Source: Achromobacter aloeverae (GTDB lineage Bacteria; Pseudomonadota; Gammaproteobacteria; Burkholderiales; Burkholderiaceae_B). Taken from it: a stretch of 64,000 nt of DNA. The position numbers and the translations under genes are program-made. Under the pieces are notes generated by a model that worked only from the letters and a program-made list of their open reading frames with translations, made no database searches and was not told where the DNA came from. Each line of letters starts with the position of its first letter. The first letter of the stretch is position 1. The DNA lies in the NCBI RefSeq assembly GCF_004121055.1, contig NZ_PYAL01000004.1:310001-374000 (forward strand). The letters are read 5' to 3'. Positions 16,981-26,478 of this stretch are shown one piece after another.

Positions 16981-19900
16981 GCGGGGTCGGCCGCTTCGTC
17001 GGCCGCTTCCTCGTCCGCTTGCGCCGGCGCCTGGGCCGCCAGCGCGGCCATCGTTACGTAGTCGAGCTTGCCGGTGCCCAATACCGGCAGCCGGTCCAGG
17101 ATGCGGATGTCGCGGGGGATCATCAGTTCGGTGACGCCATGCGCGCGGCCCCATTGCTGCAGCGCCCTGGAATGCGCGTCGGACGCGGTGGTGAACAGCA
17201 CCAGGGTTTCTCCCTTCCTGGGATCGGGGCGCGTCACCACGGCGTGCTCGAAGCCCGGCCAGCAGGCGCCCGCCAGGTTTTCGACGGCGGGCAGGCTGAT
17301 CATTTCGCCGCCGACCTTGGCGAAACGCTTGGCTCGCCCGCGGATGGTGATGAAACCGGCGGTGTCCACGCTGACGATGTCGCCGGTGTCGTGCCAGCCC
17401 TCCGCCGGCGGTTGCAGCACGCCGGGCGCGTCGGCGAGCATATAGCCGGCCATGACGTTAGGCCCGCGCAGGTAGAGCCGCTGCCCTTCGGCTATGCCCG
17501 GCACGGCTTCGAGCCGCGCCTCGATCCCGGGCAGCAGGCGACCCACGGTACCCGCCTTGAAGTGCATGGGCGTATTCACCGCGATCACCGGCGCGCATTC
17601 CGTGGCGCCGTAGCCTTCGAGGATGCGCAGGCCGAACTTCTCGGCATAGGCCCTGTGCGTTTCCTCGCGCACCTTCTCCGCGCCGGCGAAGATATAGCGC
17701 ACCGAGTAGAAGTCGTAGCCATGCGCCATGCGCGCGTAGCCCGCGAGGAACGTATCGGTGCCGAACAGCACGGTCGCATTGGCGTCGTAGGCGAGTGCCG
17801 GCACCATGCTGTAGTGCAGGGGGCTGGGATACATCACGGTGCGGATGCCATTGAGCAAGGGCAGCAGCATGCCGCCGGTCAGGCCGAAGCAGTGAAAAAT
17901 GGGCAGCGCATTGAGGATCACGTCGCTGGCGTTGTAGTCCACGCGCGCGGCAAGCTGCGCACAATTCGACAGCAGGTTGCGGTGCGTGAGCACGACGGCC
18001 TTCGGGGTGCCTTCGGAGCCGGACGTGAACAGGATAGCTCCGGGCGCGTCCGGGCCGATGCCCAGCCTGGCGTGGCGCGCGGCGGCGCCGCGGATCGTCA
18101 GCAGGGCCCGGAATTTCTCGGCGGCGCCGATGCCGGCGCCCATGTCTTCCAGCCAGGCGACGCGCACGCCATCGGCTTCCAGCGCCGCGACCGATGCGCC
18201 CAGATTCGCCTGTTCGACGAAGGCCCGCGCGGTAACTACGGTACGGATCCGCGCCGTCCGGCAGGCCGACCGCATATTGGCCACGCCCGCCGTGAAATTC
18301 AGCATGGCCGGAACCCGGCCGCTGGCCTGGCAGGCGAAGAAAGCGACCACCGCGCCGTTGATATTGGGCAGCATGATGCCCACCGCCTCGCCCGCTTGCG
18401 TGCCAGCGGCCAGTCGCTTGCCCAGCAGCCGCGCGGCGGCGATCAGGCGGTTGTAGGTCAGCGGCTTGCGCTTCACATCCTCCAGCACCCTGGCCTTGCC
18501 GCCGTGCACGGCCCGCGCTTCGCAGAGCGCGCCGAACAGGGTATTGGCGGCCCGCGACGTCGAGAAAAGCATATTGCTCATTTCGTCGTACAGAAGGCGG
18601 CCGGCGGCTTCCCGATGCTGGCGCGCGGTCAGCCCTTCCTCGACGTGGAAGCGGCGCGGCGCCAGCACGGTGAGGCTGATCCTGGGGAACCAGCGCGACC
18701 GCACCTTTCCCTTCAGGTAGCTGAAGGGCGTGTATTGCGGGCCATCCAGGCGCACGGGGATGATGTCGGCGTCGGCCTTGTCGGCAACCATGCCGGGTCC
18801 GTCGAATACCTTCATCAGCGCGCCGGTGACGGTGATGCGTCCTTCGGGAAAGATCACCAGGGTATTGCCTTCGCGCACCGTCCTGATCATCGCCTTGGTC
18901 GACATCGGATTGGTCGGATCGACCGGGAAGGCCTTGAACAGCTTCAGGAAGGGCTTGATCCACCAGGACTGGGCGATGGTGGTATTGACGGCGAAGGTCG
19001 GCTTGCCCGGCAGGAATGCGCCCAGCAGCAGGCCGTCGAGGAGGGATATGTGGTTCACCACCACCACGGCGCGCTGGCCCGGCTGGGGCATGTGCTCCAG
19101 GCCCTTGACCTCCACGCGATAGATCGCGCGCAATACCAGGCGCACCACGTCCTTGAAAAGGGTTTCCGGCAGCAGCCAGATCGACACGAAGGCGACCACC
19201 AGCGTGGCGAAACCCAGCACGCCGATGATGCCCGGCACGTCGACGTCCGCCGCCAGCAGGGCCGCCACCGCCAGCACGGCGAGCACGGTGACGCCTGCAT
19301 TGACGATGTTGTTGGCGGCGACCACGCGCGAACACTCGTCGGGGGGGCTCATGACCTGGAGGATGGCGTACAGCGGCACGACGAACATGCCGCCGGCGAA
19401 CGCGACCACGCCAAGGTCGACGAGGATGCGCACCGAGCCGGGCGTCGCCAGGAACTGCGCCGCCGAGGCGCCGGCCGTCTGGGCGGTGAAGCTGCTGGTC
19501 GACAGCCACAGGTCGATGAGACCGAGGGCCATGGCGAGCGCCGAGATCGGTACGTAGCGCGCGGAAACCTCGCCTTTCTGCAAGCGGTTCACGGCGATCG
19601 AGCCGGCCGCGATCGCCAGCGAGAACACGACCAGGAATAGCGTCGCCACTTCCTGCGAGCAGGACAACCTGTCCGAGACCAGCGGCGCGAACTGCGAGAC
19701 CAGGACCGCGCCCGCCGCGAAAAGCCAACTGATGCCGAGGATGGCCAGCCACACGCCGCGGATGCGGCGCGCGATCGACATGATCCGCCAGGTACTTTTG
19801 AAGACGTTCCAGTCGATATGCTGCGGCGTGCCCAGCGGCGGGGCGGACGGGACGGCGAGACTGGCCAGCAGGCCGAGCACGGCCAGGACCATCAACACGA

Positions 19901-20426
19901 TGCCGGCCTGGTGGACCGAGATCACGCCGGCCAGCAACTGTCCGGCGAGGATGGCCAGGAAGGTGCCCGCCTCGACCAGGCCGGTTCCGCCCATGAGTTC
20001 GTTTTCGGCCAGCTGCTGCGGCAGGATGGAGTACTTCACGGGGCCGAACAGGGTGGAATGCAGGCCCATGCAGAACAGCGCCGTCAGCAGGAGCGGTACG
20101 GACAGCAGCCAGAAGCCGACCAGCGCCAGGCCCATGATCGCGACCTCCGCCGCCTTGACCCAGCGAATCAGCAGCGCCTTGTCGTAGCGGTCGGCCAGTT
20201 GTCCCGCCAGCGCGGAAAAGAGGAAATACGGCAGGATGAAAAGCCCCGTGGCGACGGTGGCCAGCATCTTCGCCCGTGCCGGGTCGGCGGCATACAGGCC
20301 GAAGTTCGCCAGGAACAGCAGGGCGTACTTCAAGAGGTTGTCGTTGAAGGCGCCCAGGAACTGGACCAGGAAGAGGGGGCCCAGGCGGCGTTTGGCCAGC
20401 AAGGAGAAATGGGGGGATGCGCTCAT
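16977..20426 (-). CDS. aas: fused LplT-acyltransferase-acyl-ACP synthetase (Aas-like)
   Basis: 1149 residues with three domains in order: a 12-segment MFS transporter (about 1-420, LplT-like lysophospholipid flippase), a PlsC-type acyltransferase (about 430-630, motif NHISLLDGLL and FPEGRIT), and an AMP-binding ligase (about 640-1130, ILFTSGSEGTPKAVVL and YGATECAPV). It should re-acylate lysophosphatidylethanolamine at the inner membrane. Enterobacteria split LplT and Aas; the three-part fusion is common in other proteobacteria. The ATG at 20426 follows GAAGAGAG. Confidence 0.92.
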   Translation of the reverse strand: MSASPHFSLLAKRRLGPLFLVQFLGAFNDNLLKYALLFLANFGLYAADPARAKMLATVATGLFILPYFLFSALAGQLADRYDKALLIRWVKAAEVAIMGLALVGFWLLSVPLLLTALFCMGLHSTLFGPVKYSILPQQLAENELMGGTGLVEAGTFLAILAGQLLAGVISVHQAGIVLMVLAVLGLLASLAVPSAPPLGTPQHIDWNVFKSTWRIMSIARRIRGVWLAILGISWLFAAGAVLVSQFAPLVSDRLSCSQEVATLFLVVFSLAIAAGSIAVNRLQKGEVSARYVPISALAMALGLIDLWLSTSSFTAQTAGASAAQFLATPGSVRILVDLGVVAFAGGMFVVPLYAILQVMSPPDECSRVVAANNIVNAGVTVLAVLAVAALLAADVDVPGIIGVLGFATLVVAFVSIWLLPETLFKDVVRLVLRAIYRVEVKGLEHMPQPGQRAVVVVNHISLLDGLLLGAFLPGKPTFAVNTTIAQSWWIKPFLKLFKAFPVDPTNPMSTKAMIRTVREGNTLVIFPEGRITVTGALMKVFDGPGMVADKADADIIPVRLDGPQYTPFSYLKGKVRSRWFPRISLTVLAPRRFHVEEGLTARQHREAAGRLLYDEMSNMLFSTSRAANTLFGALCEARAVHGGKARVLEDVKRKPLTYNRLIAAARLLGKRLAAGTQAGEAVGIMLPNINGAVVAFFACQASGRVPAMLNFTAGVANMRSACRTARIRTVVTARAFVEQANLGASVAALEADGVRVAWLEDMGAGIGAAEKFRALLTIRGAAARHARLGIGPDAPGAILFTSGSEGTPKAVVLTHRNLLSNCAQLAARVDYNASDVILNALPIFHCFGLTGGMLLPLLNGIRTVMYPSPLHYSMVPALAYDANATVLFGTDTFLAGYARMAHGYDFYSVRYIFAGAEKVREETHRAYAEKFGLRILEGYGATECAPVIAVNTPMHFKAGTVGRLLPGIEARLEAVPGIAEGQRLYLRGPNVMAGYMLADAPGVLQPPAEGWHDTGDIVSVDTAGFITIRGRAKRFAKVGGEMISLPAVENLAGACWPGFEHAVVTRPDPRKGETLVLFTTASDAHSRALQQWGRAHGVTELMIPRDIRILDRLPVLGTGKLDYVTMAALAAQAPAQADEEAADEAADPA

Positions 20427-20605
20427 GTGTGCTCTCTTCCTCAAGGCGACAAGACGGGCGTGCTTGTTCTATTCATCGGGACTCGCTGGAGTCCCGGTGC
20501 TTGATTGCGGAAGGGATAGTACGACGCGCCGATGCCGGCCATCAACGGCCGGCGTCGGATCCGCCAGGCTCCGTGATCGCCAGGGATGCGCGTTAGGGAT
20601 GCTCG

Positions 20606-22117
20606 TTAGGGACGCGAGGGCATCGGGGCTGTCCGCAGCGCATGGATGGCCCGCCCACGGGCGTCCACCGCCACGGTGACCGGCATGTCGATCACCTCGA
20701 ATTCGTAAATGGCCTCCATGCCAAGATCCTCGAAGGCGACGACACGGGCCGACCTGACGGCCTTGGATACCAGGTATGCCGCGCCACCCACCGCGCTCAG
20801 GTAGGGCGCGCCGGCGCGCCTGATGGCGTCGATGGCGACCGGGCCGCGTTCCGCCTTGCCCACCGTGACCAGCAGTCCGGTCTGCTCCAGCAGGGCGGGC
20901 ATGAACTTGTCCATGCGGGTGGAGGTGGTCGGCCCCGCGGGACCCACGGCCTCGCCGGCGACCGGATCCACCGGCCCGACGTAGTAAATGGCGCGGTTGC
21001 GCAGGGACACCGGCAAGGGGCGGCCCTGCGCCAGCAGGTCCGCCAGCCGCTTGTGCGCGGCGTCGCGCGCGGTGAGCAGCTTGCCCGAGAGCAGCAGTGT
21101 CTGGCCCGCGCGCCAGGTGGCCGCCTGGTCGCGGGTCAGGGTGTCGAGGTCCACCCGCAGTCCGGACTGCGCGGGCAGCGCGTCGGGTATGCCATCCCAT
21201 AGCGCGGCCGGTGGCGGCGTGAAGCGTGCCGGGCCCGCGCCATCCAGCGTGAAGGATACATAGCGCGTGGCCGCGCAATTGGGCACCAGGGCGACGGGCA
21301 GCAAGGCGGCGTGCGAGGGCGCTTGCGCGATTTTCACATCGAGCACGGTGGTGTCGCCGCCCAGGCCCTGGGCGCCTATGCCCAGCGCATTGACCCTCTC
21401 GTGGATTTCCAGGCGCAAGCGCTGCGCCTCGTCCCGCGGCCCCTGCGCGCGTAGCGCCTGGATGTCGATGGGCTGGAACAGCGCACGTTTGGCCAGCGCC
21501 ATGACCTGTTCGGGCGTCCCGCCCACGCCCACGCCCAGCACGCCCGGCGGACACCAGCCGGCCCCCATGCCTGGCAGCTGCGCGACCACCCAATCGGCGA
21601 CCGAATCGCTGGGATTGAGCATGGCGTAGCGCGCCTTGACGTCGCCGCCCCCGCCCTTGGCCACTACGGTGAATGCCATGGTGTCCCCCTCGACCAGCTC
21701 GATATGCACGATGGCAGGCGTGTTGTCGCCGGTATTGGCGCGCCGACCGAGCGGTTCGCGGATCATCGAGGCCCGCAAGGGATTGGCGGCATGCGTGTAG
21801 GCCCGCGCCACGGCTTCGTTCGCCAGCGTCTGCAAGGTCGGGGTGGGACCCGTGCCCCCGCCCCGCACGCGCGCATCCATGCCCAGGCGGACGTAGACAT
21901 GCGCCACGCCCGTGTCCTGGCAGATGGGGCGATGCGCCTGGGCGCTCAGGCGGCTGTTGATCAGCAGCTGGAGCAGGGCATTGCGGGCGGCCGGCGCGGT
22001 CTCCGCCGCATGGGCCGCCTTGAGCGCTTCGACGAAGTCCGCCGGGTGGTAGTAGCTGACGAACTGCAAGGCATCGGCAATGCTGTCGACGATGTCTTCG
22101 GCGAGGATTTCGCGCAT
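20606..22117 (-). CDS. class I (iron-sulfur) fumarate hydratase / tartrate dehydratase-like
   Basis: 503 residues, the two domains of class I fumarases in one chain. Candidate [4Fe-4S] ligands are the cysteines in PICQDTG, MGAGWCPPG and PNCAATRY; the C-terminal half has GPTTSTRMDKF and the typical end VIDMPVTVAVD. It hydrates fumarate to malate or a related diacid. Third gene of a leftward operon behind an aspartase-superfamily lyase and a Bug receptor, which suggests that it handles fumarate released by the lyase. Confidence 0.9.
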   Translation of the reverse strand: MREILAEDIVDSIADALQFVSYYHPADFVEALKAAHAAETAPAARNALLQLLINSRLSAQAHRPICQDTGVAHVYVRLGMDARVRGGGTGPTPTLQTLANEAVARAYTHAANPLRASMIREPLGRRANTGDNTPAIVHIELVEGDTMAFTVVAKGGGGDVKARYAMLNPSDSVADWVVAQLPGMGAGWCPPGVLGVGVGGTPEQVMALAKRALFQPIDIQALRAQGPRDEAQRLRLEIHERVNALGIGAQGLGGDTTVLDVKIAQAPSHAALLPVALVPNCAATRYVSFTLDGAGPARFTPPPAALWDGIPDALPAQSGLRVDLDTLTRDQAATWRAGQTLLLSGKLLTARDAAHKRLADLLAQGRPLPVSLRNRAIYYVGPVDPVAGEAVGPAGPTTSTRMDKFMPALLEQTGLLVTVGKAERGPVAIDAIRRAGAPYLSAVGGAAYLVSKAVRSARVVAFEDLGMEAIYEFEVIDMPVTVAVDARGRAIHALRTAPMPSRP

Positions 22118-22131
22118 ATCCGGGCGAGACC

Positions 22132-23109
22132 TTATTCCAGGGTGATGCCGGCTTGCTTGATGACGCCGGCCCAGCGCTGCACTTCCTGCGCGGTGAACGC
22201 CTGGAAGGCGGCGGGCGCGTATTCGGCGTCGGTCAGGAGCTGGATGCCTTGTCCGGTCATCTGGCTGGTGAAGGCCTGGTCCTGCAAGGCGCGACGGTAG
22301 GCGTCGTACATCGTGCTGACCACGGCGTCGGGCGTACCCTTGGGCGCGTACAGGCCGTACCAGGTCGAGACCTGGAAGCCGGGGATGGCCTTTTCCGCCA
22401 CGGTGGGGACGCCGGGAAACTGGGCCATCGTTGTGTTCGAAGTCAGTCCCAGCGCGCGCACCTTGCCGCCGCGCGTCTGCGGCAGGGCGGTATTGGTCTG
22501 GTCGAACATGGCGTTCACCTGGCCGCCCATCAGGTCGTTGAGCGCGGGGCCGGCGCCCTTGTAGGCAATGGGCGTGATCTGGATGCCGGCCTGGCTGGCG
22601 AACAGCGCGGCCACCAGGTGCGATGTCGACCCCACGCCGGCATTGCCGAAGTTGATCGCGCCGGGACGGGCCTTGGCGTCGGCGATCAGGTCGGACACGG
22701 TCTTGTACGGGGATTTTTCCCCGACCAGGAGCACCAGCGGCGTGTCGGGGAAGCGGAATACCGCCTTGAAGTCCTTTACGGGGTCGTAGGACAGGTGCTT
22801 GTACAGCGACGGGCCGGCCGCCATGTAGCCGATGTGGCCGACCAGAAAGGTATAGCCGTCCGGCGCCGCGCGGGCCGCCCGGCCCGAGCCGATGGTGCCG
22901 CCTGCGCCGGCGACATTCTCGATCACGATGCTTTGCTTCAGTTCCTGCGCCACGCGAAGGGCGATGTTGCGCGCCATCGCGTCGGTCGGGCCGCCGGGCG
23001 CGAAGGGCACGATCCAGGTGATGGCGTGGTCGGGATAGTTCTGGGCTTGGCTTGTGCCGTGCAAGGCCAGCCCGGCTACGGCGGCCAGGGCCGCGATCCA
23101 GTGTTTCAT
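22132..23109 (-). CDS. Bug-family (TTT) periplasmic solute receptor
   Basis: 325 residues with signal peptide (ALAAVAGLALHGTSQAQ). Motifs VPFAPGGPTDAMA, ENVAGAGGT and AYKGAGPA. Start 23109 follows GGAGAC. Sits between the lyase and fumarase genes in one operon, so it probably brings in the lyase substrate, a substituted dicarboxylate. Confidence 0.92.
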   Translation of the reverse strand: MKHWIAALAAVAGLALHGTSQAQNYPDHAITWIVPFAPGGPTDAMARNIALRVAQELKQSIVIENVAGAGGTIGSGRAARAAPDGYTFLVGHIGYMAAGPSLYKHLSYDPVKDFKAVFRFPDTPLVLLVGEKSPYKTVSDLIADAKARPGAINFGNAGVGSTSHLVAALFASQAGIQITPIAYKGAGPALNDLMGGQVNAMFDQTNTALPQTRGGKVRALGLTSNTTMAQFPGVPTVAEKAIPGFQVSTWYGLYAPKGTPDAVVSTMYDAYRRALQDQAFTSQMTGQGIQLLTDAEYAPAAFQAFTAQEVQRWAGVIKQAGITLE

Positions 23110-23171
23110 GCGTGTCTCCGTAGGTGTTGTCGAATGTTTTGGGGTGTTGAAGGTGGTGCTTACCGTGGCGC

Positions 23172-24512
23172 TCAGGCCGTGCCACGCATGCGGTCCACCA
23201 TCCGGGGCGCGGCGCCGAGGTAATTGGCGGGGTCGCATAGCTGGTCGATGGCGGACGGGTCCAGCCGCGCGGCGACGGCGGGCTGCTCGCGCAACACGTC
23301 GGCCAGCCGTCGGCGCGAGGTATAGGCTTCGCGGCAGGCGTCGTAGACCACGTCGTGCGCGGTCTGGCGACCGATATGAGGCGCCAGGCCCATCATCACG
23401 GCTTCGGCCACGATCAGTCCGCCGGAAATATCGAGATTGGCGGCCATGCGGCGGGTATCGACTTCCAGGCCGCCCAGCATGAAGCAGGCTTGGCGCAACG
23501 AGCCGGCGGTCAGCACGAAGGCTTCGGGGATGGCGGACCACTCCACATGCCAGGGGCCGGTGGCCCGCTCGAAGTCCTGCAGCATGGCGTCGAGCGCCAG
23601 GCCGGCGTGCTGGCGCACCGTCTTGGATGCGCTCCACATCAGTTCGCAGGAGATGGGGTTGCGCTTTTGCGGCATGGTGCTGGAAGCACCCCGGCCCTTG
23701 ACGTAGGGCTCGAAGGCCTCGCCGAGTTCGTTGGTCATCATCAGCATGATGTCCAGCGCGATCTTGCCCAGCGACCCCGTGACCAGCGCCAGGAATTGCA
23801 CCGTTTCGGCCAGGCCGTCGCGCGCGACGTGCCAGGTGACCGGCGCGCAGCCCAGCCCCAGCTCTTTCATCAGCGCACCCTGCACCGCCAGCCCTTGCTC
23901 GCCCAACGAGGCCAGCGTGCCCGCCGCGCCGCCGAACTGGCCCACCAGCGCGCGTGGGCGCAACTGGGCGAGACGTTCGCGGTGGCGGCGGATCATCAGC
24001 AGCCAGACCGCCGCCTTGTAGCCGAACGTGATGGGCAGCGCATGCTGCAAGTGGGTGCGGCCGGCCATGGGCGCGTCGCGATACTGCTGCGCCAGCCTGT
24101 CCAGGATGCCGTCGAGCTGGTCGAGGTCGGACTCGACCAGCGCGAGCGCGTCGCGCATTTGCAGCACGGTGGCGGTGTCCATGATGTCTTGCGTGGTGGC
24201 GCCCCAGTGCAGGTATTCGCCCTCGGCGCCGCACAGATGGGATAACTGATGGACCAGCGGCAGGATGGGGTAGCCCACGATCTCGGTCTCGATCTTCAGG
24301 CGCTCCATGTCCAGGCGGGCGCGGGGCGCGCGCTCGCAGATGGCCTCGGCGGCTTCGGCGGGGATTACGCCCAGCCGTCCCTGCACGCGCGCCAAGGCCA
24401 CTTCGACCTCGACGTAGCGCCGCACGGTGGCATCGTCGTCGAAAACGGCCCGCATCGCGGGCGTGCCGAACATGTCTTTGAATATCGTCGATTCGAGTAC
24501 GGAAATGGGCAT
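23172..24512 (-). CDS. fumarase/aspartase-superfamily lyase (adenylosuccinate lyase/CMLE-like)
   Basis: 446 residues. The superfamily signature GASSTMPQKRNPISC and the active-site regions HWGATTQDIMDT and GRTHLQHALPITFG are complete. Purine-synthesis PurB would be expected in a different context; here a Bug receptor and fumarase follow, which favours a catabolic C-N or C-O lyase that releases fumarate (for example from N-substituted aspartates). A carboxymuconate cycloisomerase role is also possible. Confidence 0.88.
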   Translation of the reverse strand: MPISVLESTIFKDMFGTPAMRAVFDDDATVRRYVEVEVALARVQGRLGVIPAEAAEAICERAPRARLDMERLKIETEIVGYPILPLVHQLSHLCGAEGEYLHWGATTQDIMDTATVLQMRDALALVESDLDQLDGILDRLAQQYRDAPMAGRTHLQHALPITFGYKAAVWLLMIRRHRERLAQLRPRALVGQFGGAAGTLASLGEQGLAVQGALMKELGLGCAPVTWHVARDGLAETVQFLALVTGSLGKIALDIMLMMTNELGEAFEPYVKGRGASSTMPQKRNPISCELMWSASKTVRQHAGLALDAMLQDFERATGPWHVEWSAIPEAFVLTAGSLRQACFMLGGLEVDTRRMAANLDISGGLIVAEAVMMGLAPHIGRQTAHDVVYDACREAYTSRRRLADVLREQPAVAARLDPSAIDQLCDPANYLGAAPRMVDRMRGTA

Positions 24513-24621
24513 GGTGCCTTCCTGGTTACGAACTGGGCCTGCTGCGCGGGGACCGTCGCCTTTTGGCCGGCCTGGCCGCCGCGTCGCTGGTGCCTCGTCT
24601 GCCTTAGGTTGTACGTTCTAA

Positions 24622-24643
24622 TTTAAATGTTCGTACATTTAAA
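24622..24643. promoter_or_regulatory. palindromic operator TTTAAATGT-TCGT-ACATTTAAA
   Basis: Perfect 9-base arms around a 4-base centre in the gap between the lyase operon and the divergent GntR/UTRA gene. The AT-rich arms stand out from the GC-rich surroundings. A second half-site-like TTGTACGTTCTAA lies next to it at 24609-24621. Most likely the binding site of the regulator at 24676, controlling both directions. Confidence 0.75.
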
Positions 24644-24675
24644 CCGGAAATCCGACGGCGCGTCAACAAGGCGGA

Positions 24676-25452
24676 ATGGACCCGGGGGCTGCGGATAGAA
24701 TGGCGGCTGCGCTTGCTCCTGCCCAAGACATGTCCATCACGCTGTATTCGAGAATTGCTGAAGAGTTGGCCCGCCGGGTTGCCGATGGCACTTACCCTGT
24801 CGGCGATCCCATGCCGGGCGAGAATGCGCTGGCGGAGGAGTTCGACGCCAGCCGCCAGACGGTGCGCGCGGCGCTGCGGCAATTGCAGGACCTGGGTTTG
24901 ATCGCGAGGCGGCGCGGCATAGGCACCATCGTGACGGCCGAACGGCAGAAGGCGGGTTTCAGCCAGTCGCTGTCGTCGCTGGAGGACCTCGTCCAGCTGG
25001 CCGCGCGCACGCCACGGACGTTGAAGCATGCGCGCGAGGTGGTGATGGATGTGGAGCAGGCCGGGCGGATGGGCGTGCGCCCCGGGACGCGCTGGCTATG
25101 CCTGAGTTCGACGCGCGGGGAGGAAGGCCGTCCTCCCATGGTGTGGACGGACCTGTACGTGGACGCGCACTACAAGGGCATACGCAAGCTGGCGCAGCAG
25201 CATCCCGACCGCCTGGTGTCGGATTTGATCGAGGAGCGCTACGGACGACGCATCGCGTCCGTGGAGCAGGTCATCTCTGGCTGTGCCATTCCCGATGCGG
25301 TGGCGAAGGAGCTGGGCGTGCCGGGGCAGTCGCCGGGGTTGTTGATCCTGCGGCAGTACAAGGACTTGGCGGGCAGCGTGATCGAGACGTCCGAGTCGTA
25401 CCACCCGGCGGATCGGTATCGGTTTTCGATGACGTTGATCCGGGATCGGTGA
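24676..25452 (+). CDS. GntR-family regulator with UTRA domain (HutC type)
   Basis: 258 residues from the first ATG. Winged helix at about 20-90 (RIAEELARRVADG, FDASRQTVRAALRQLQDLG), then a UTRA effector domain to the end (SSTRGEEGRPPMVWTD, SESYHPADRYRF). Divergent from the lyase operon and very probably its regulator. The ATG at 24730 (MSITLYSR) is an equally plausible start because it directly precedes the DNA-binding domain. Confidence 0.9.
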   Translation: MDPGAADRMAAALAPAQDMSITLYSRIAEELARRVADGTYPVGDPMPGENALAEEFDASRQTVRAALRQLQDLGLIARRRGIGTIVTAERQKAGFSQSLSSLEDLVQLAARTPRTLKHAREVVMDVEQAGRMGVRPGTRWLCLSSTRGEEGRPPMVWTDLYVDAHYKGIRKLAQQHPDRLVSDLIEERYGRRIASVEQVISGCAIPDAVAKELGVPGQSPGLLILRQYKDLAGSVIETSESYHPADRYRFSMTLIRDR

Positions 25453-25466
25453 TTTTTCGCCGTCGC

Positions 25467-26357
25467 CTAGCTTTGTGAACCGATCGCCTTGAGTGCGGCC
25501 AGCGTGTGTCCGAGGCCTGCCTCCAGGCGCTTGTCGCGACGGATCACGACGGCAAGCTTGCGGTGCAGCTTGGGCGTGAGCGACCGGATGGTCAAATCGC
25601 GCCGGGCTTCCTGATCGCGAACCGCCATGCGGGGAAGGATGGCGCAACCGAGCCCAACGCGGACCAATTCCTTGATTGCCTCGACGCTGCCCAAGGACAT
25701 TACGGGCTTGAGCGTGATGCCGTCTCGCAGAAACCAATTGTCCGAGATGCGTCTCGTATTGCCGCTGGGTTCGTAGAGGATGACGGGCTTGTCCGACAGC
25801 ACCGCGGGGGTGATCCGGGCGGGTAGCGGCATGTCGGCCGGCGCAATCAGTACGAACTCGTCATCCAGGACGGGTGTGATGTCGAACATGCGGCCAGATA
25901 AGGGCATGGTCACGAGCGCGATATCGATCGTGTTTTCATCCAGCGCCTTGGCGATCTCGGCCGTATTGCCGGTGACGACCGTGATCTCAAGGGCGGGGTA
26001 TTTTTTCCGCAGCCCCTTCAGGATGGGAGGGAGCAGGAAGATGCACGCCGTCGCGCCGGTGCCGATGCGGACGCGGCCGGCAACACCCTTCGTACGGCTG
26101 CGGACCGCCGCCACGGCGCTGGCAACGGCGTCCTGGATCTGGCCGACGTGATTCAGCAACTCCATGCCGGCGGCCGTCGGCTGCGCCTTGCGTCCGATGC
26201 GTTCGACCAGCGGGGCGCCCAGGGTTCTCTCCAGCTGGCGAACCTGGAGGCTGACGGCGGGCTGCGTCAATTGCAAACGCTCCGCTGCCGCCGAGAAACT
26301 GCCGTGCTCGACCACGGCAACGAAGGATTGCAGATAGGCGAGGTTCAGGCCTTTCAT
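25467..26357 (-). CDS. LysR-family transcription regulator
   Basis: 296 residues. N-terminal helix-turn-helix (FVAVVEHGSFSAAAERLQLTQPAVSLQVRQLE) is split across residues 10-42, followed by a periplasmic-binding-like effector domain (VRIGTGATACIFLLPP). No obvious divergent partner operon: the next gene upstream is an acetyltransferase in the opposite direction, which is the default candidate target. The region upstream at 26360-26410 is AT-rich and likely holds the promoter. Confidence 0.9.
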   Translation of the reverse strand: MKGLNLAYLQSFVAVVEHGSFSAAAERLQLTQPAVSLQVRQLERTLGAPLVERIGRKAQPTAAGMELLNHVGQIQDAVASAVAAVRSRTKGVAGRVRIGTGATACIFLLPPILKGLRKKYPALEITVVTGNTAEIAKALDENTIDIALVTMPLSGRMFDITPVLDDEFVLIAPADMPLPARITPAVLSDKPVILYEPSGNTRRISDNWFLRDGITLKPVMSLGSVEAIKELVRVGLGCAILPRMAVRDQEARRDLTIRSLTPKLHRKLAVVIRRDKRLEAGLGHTLAALKAIGSQS

Positions 26358-26478
26358 CAAACAATTCCTTATGCTTCTTATAAATTACCAAATATTTACT
26401 TATACATCATGGCGCTTCATCATGGGGCCATCGCGGTTTGCGTGGTTGCGCCATGAGATCTTGTAGGAGCGTGGATTG

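Noticed and set aside
17019-19640. Very long antisense reading frame (873 codons) opposite the aas-like gene
   Set aside because: It mirrors third-position GC of a well-recognised gene and has no domain, signal or ribosome site; a typical high-GC artefact.
20470-20500. Hairpin CGGGACTC-GCTG-GAGTCCCG as a terminator
   Set aside because: Good stem but no T-run on either strand; it lies upstream of the aas-like gene rather than after a gene.
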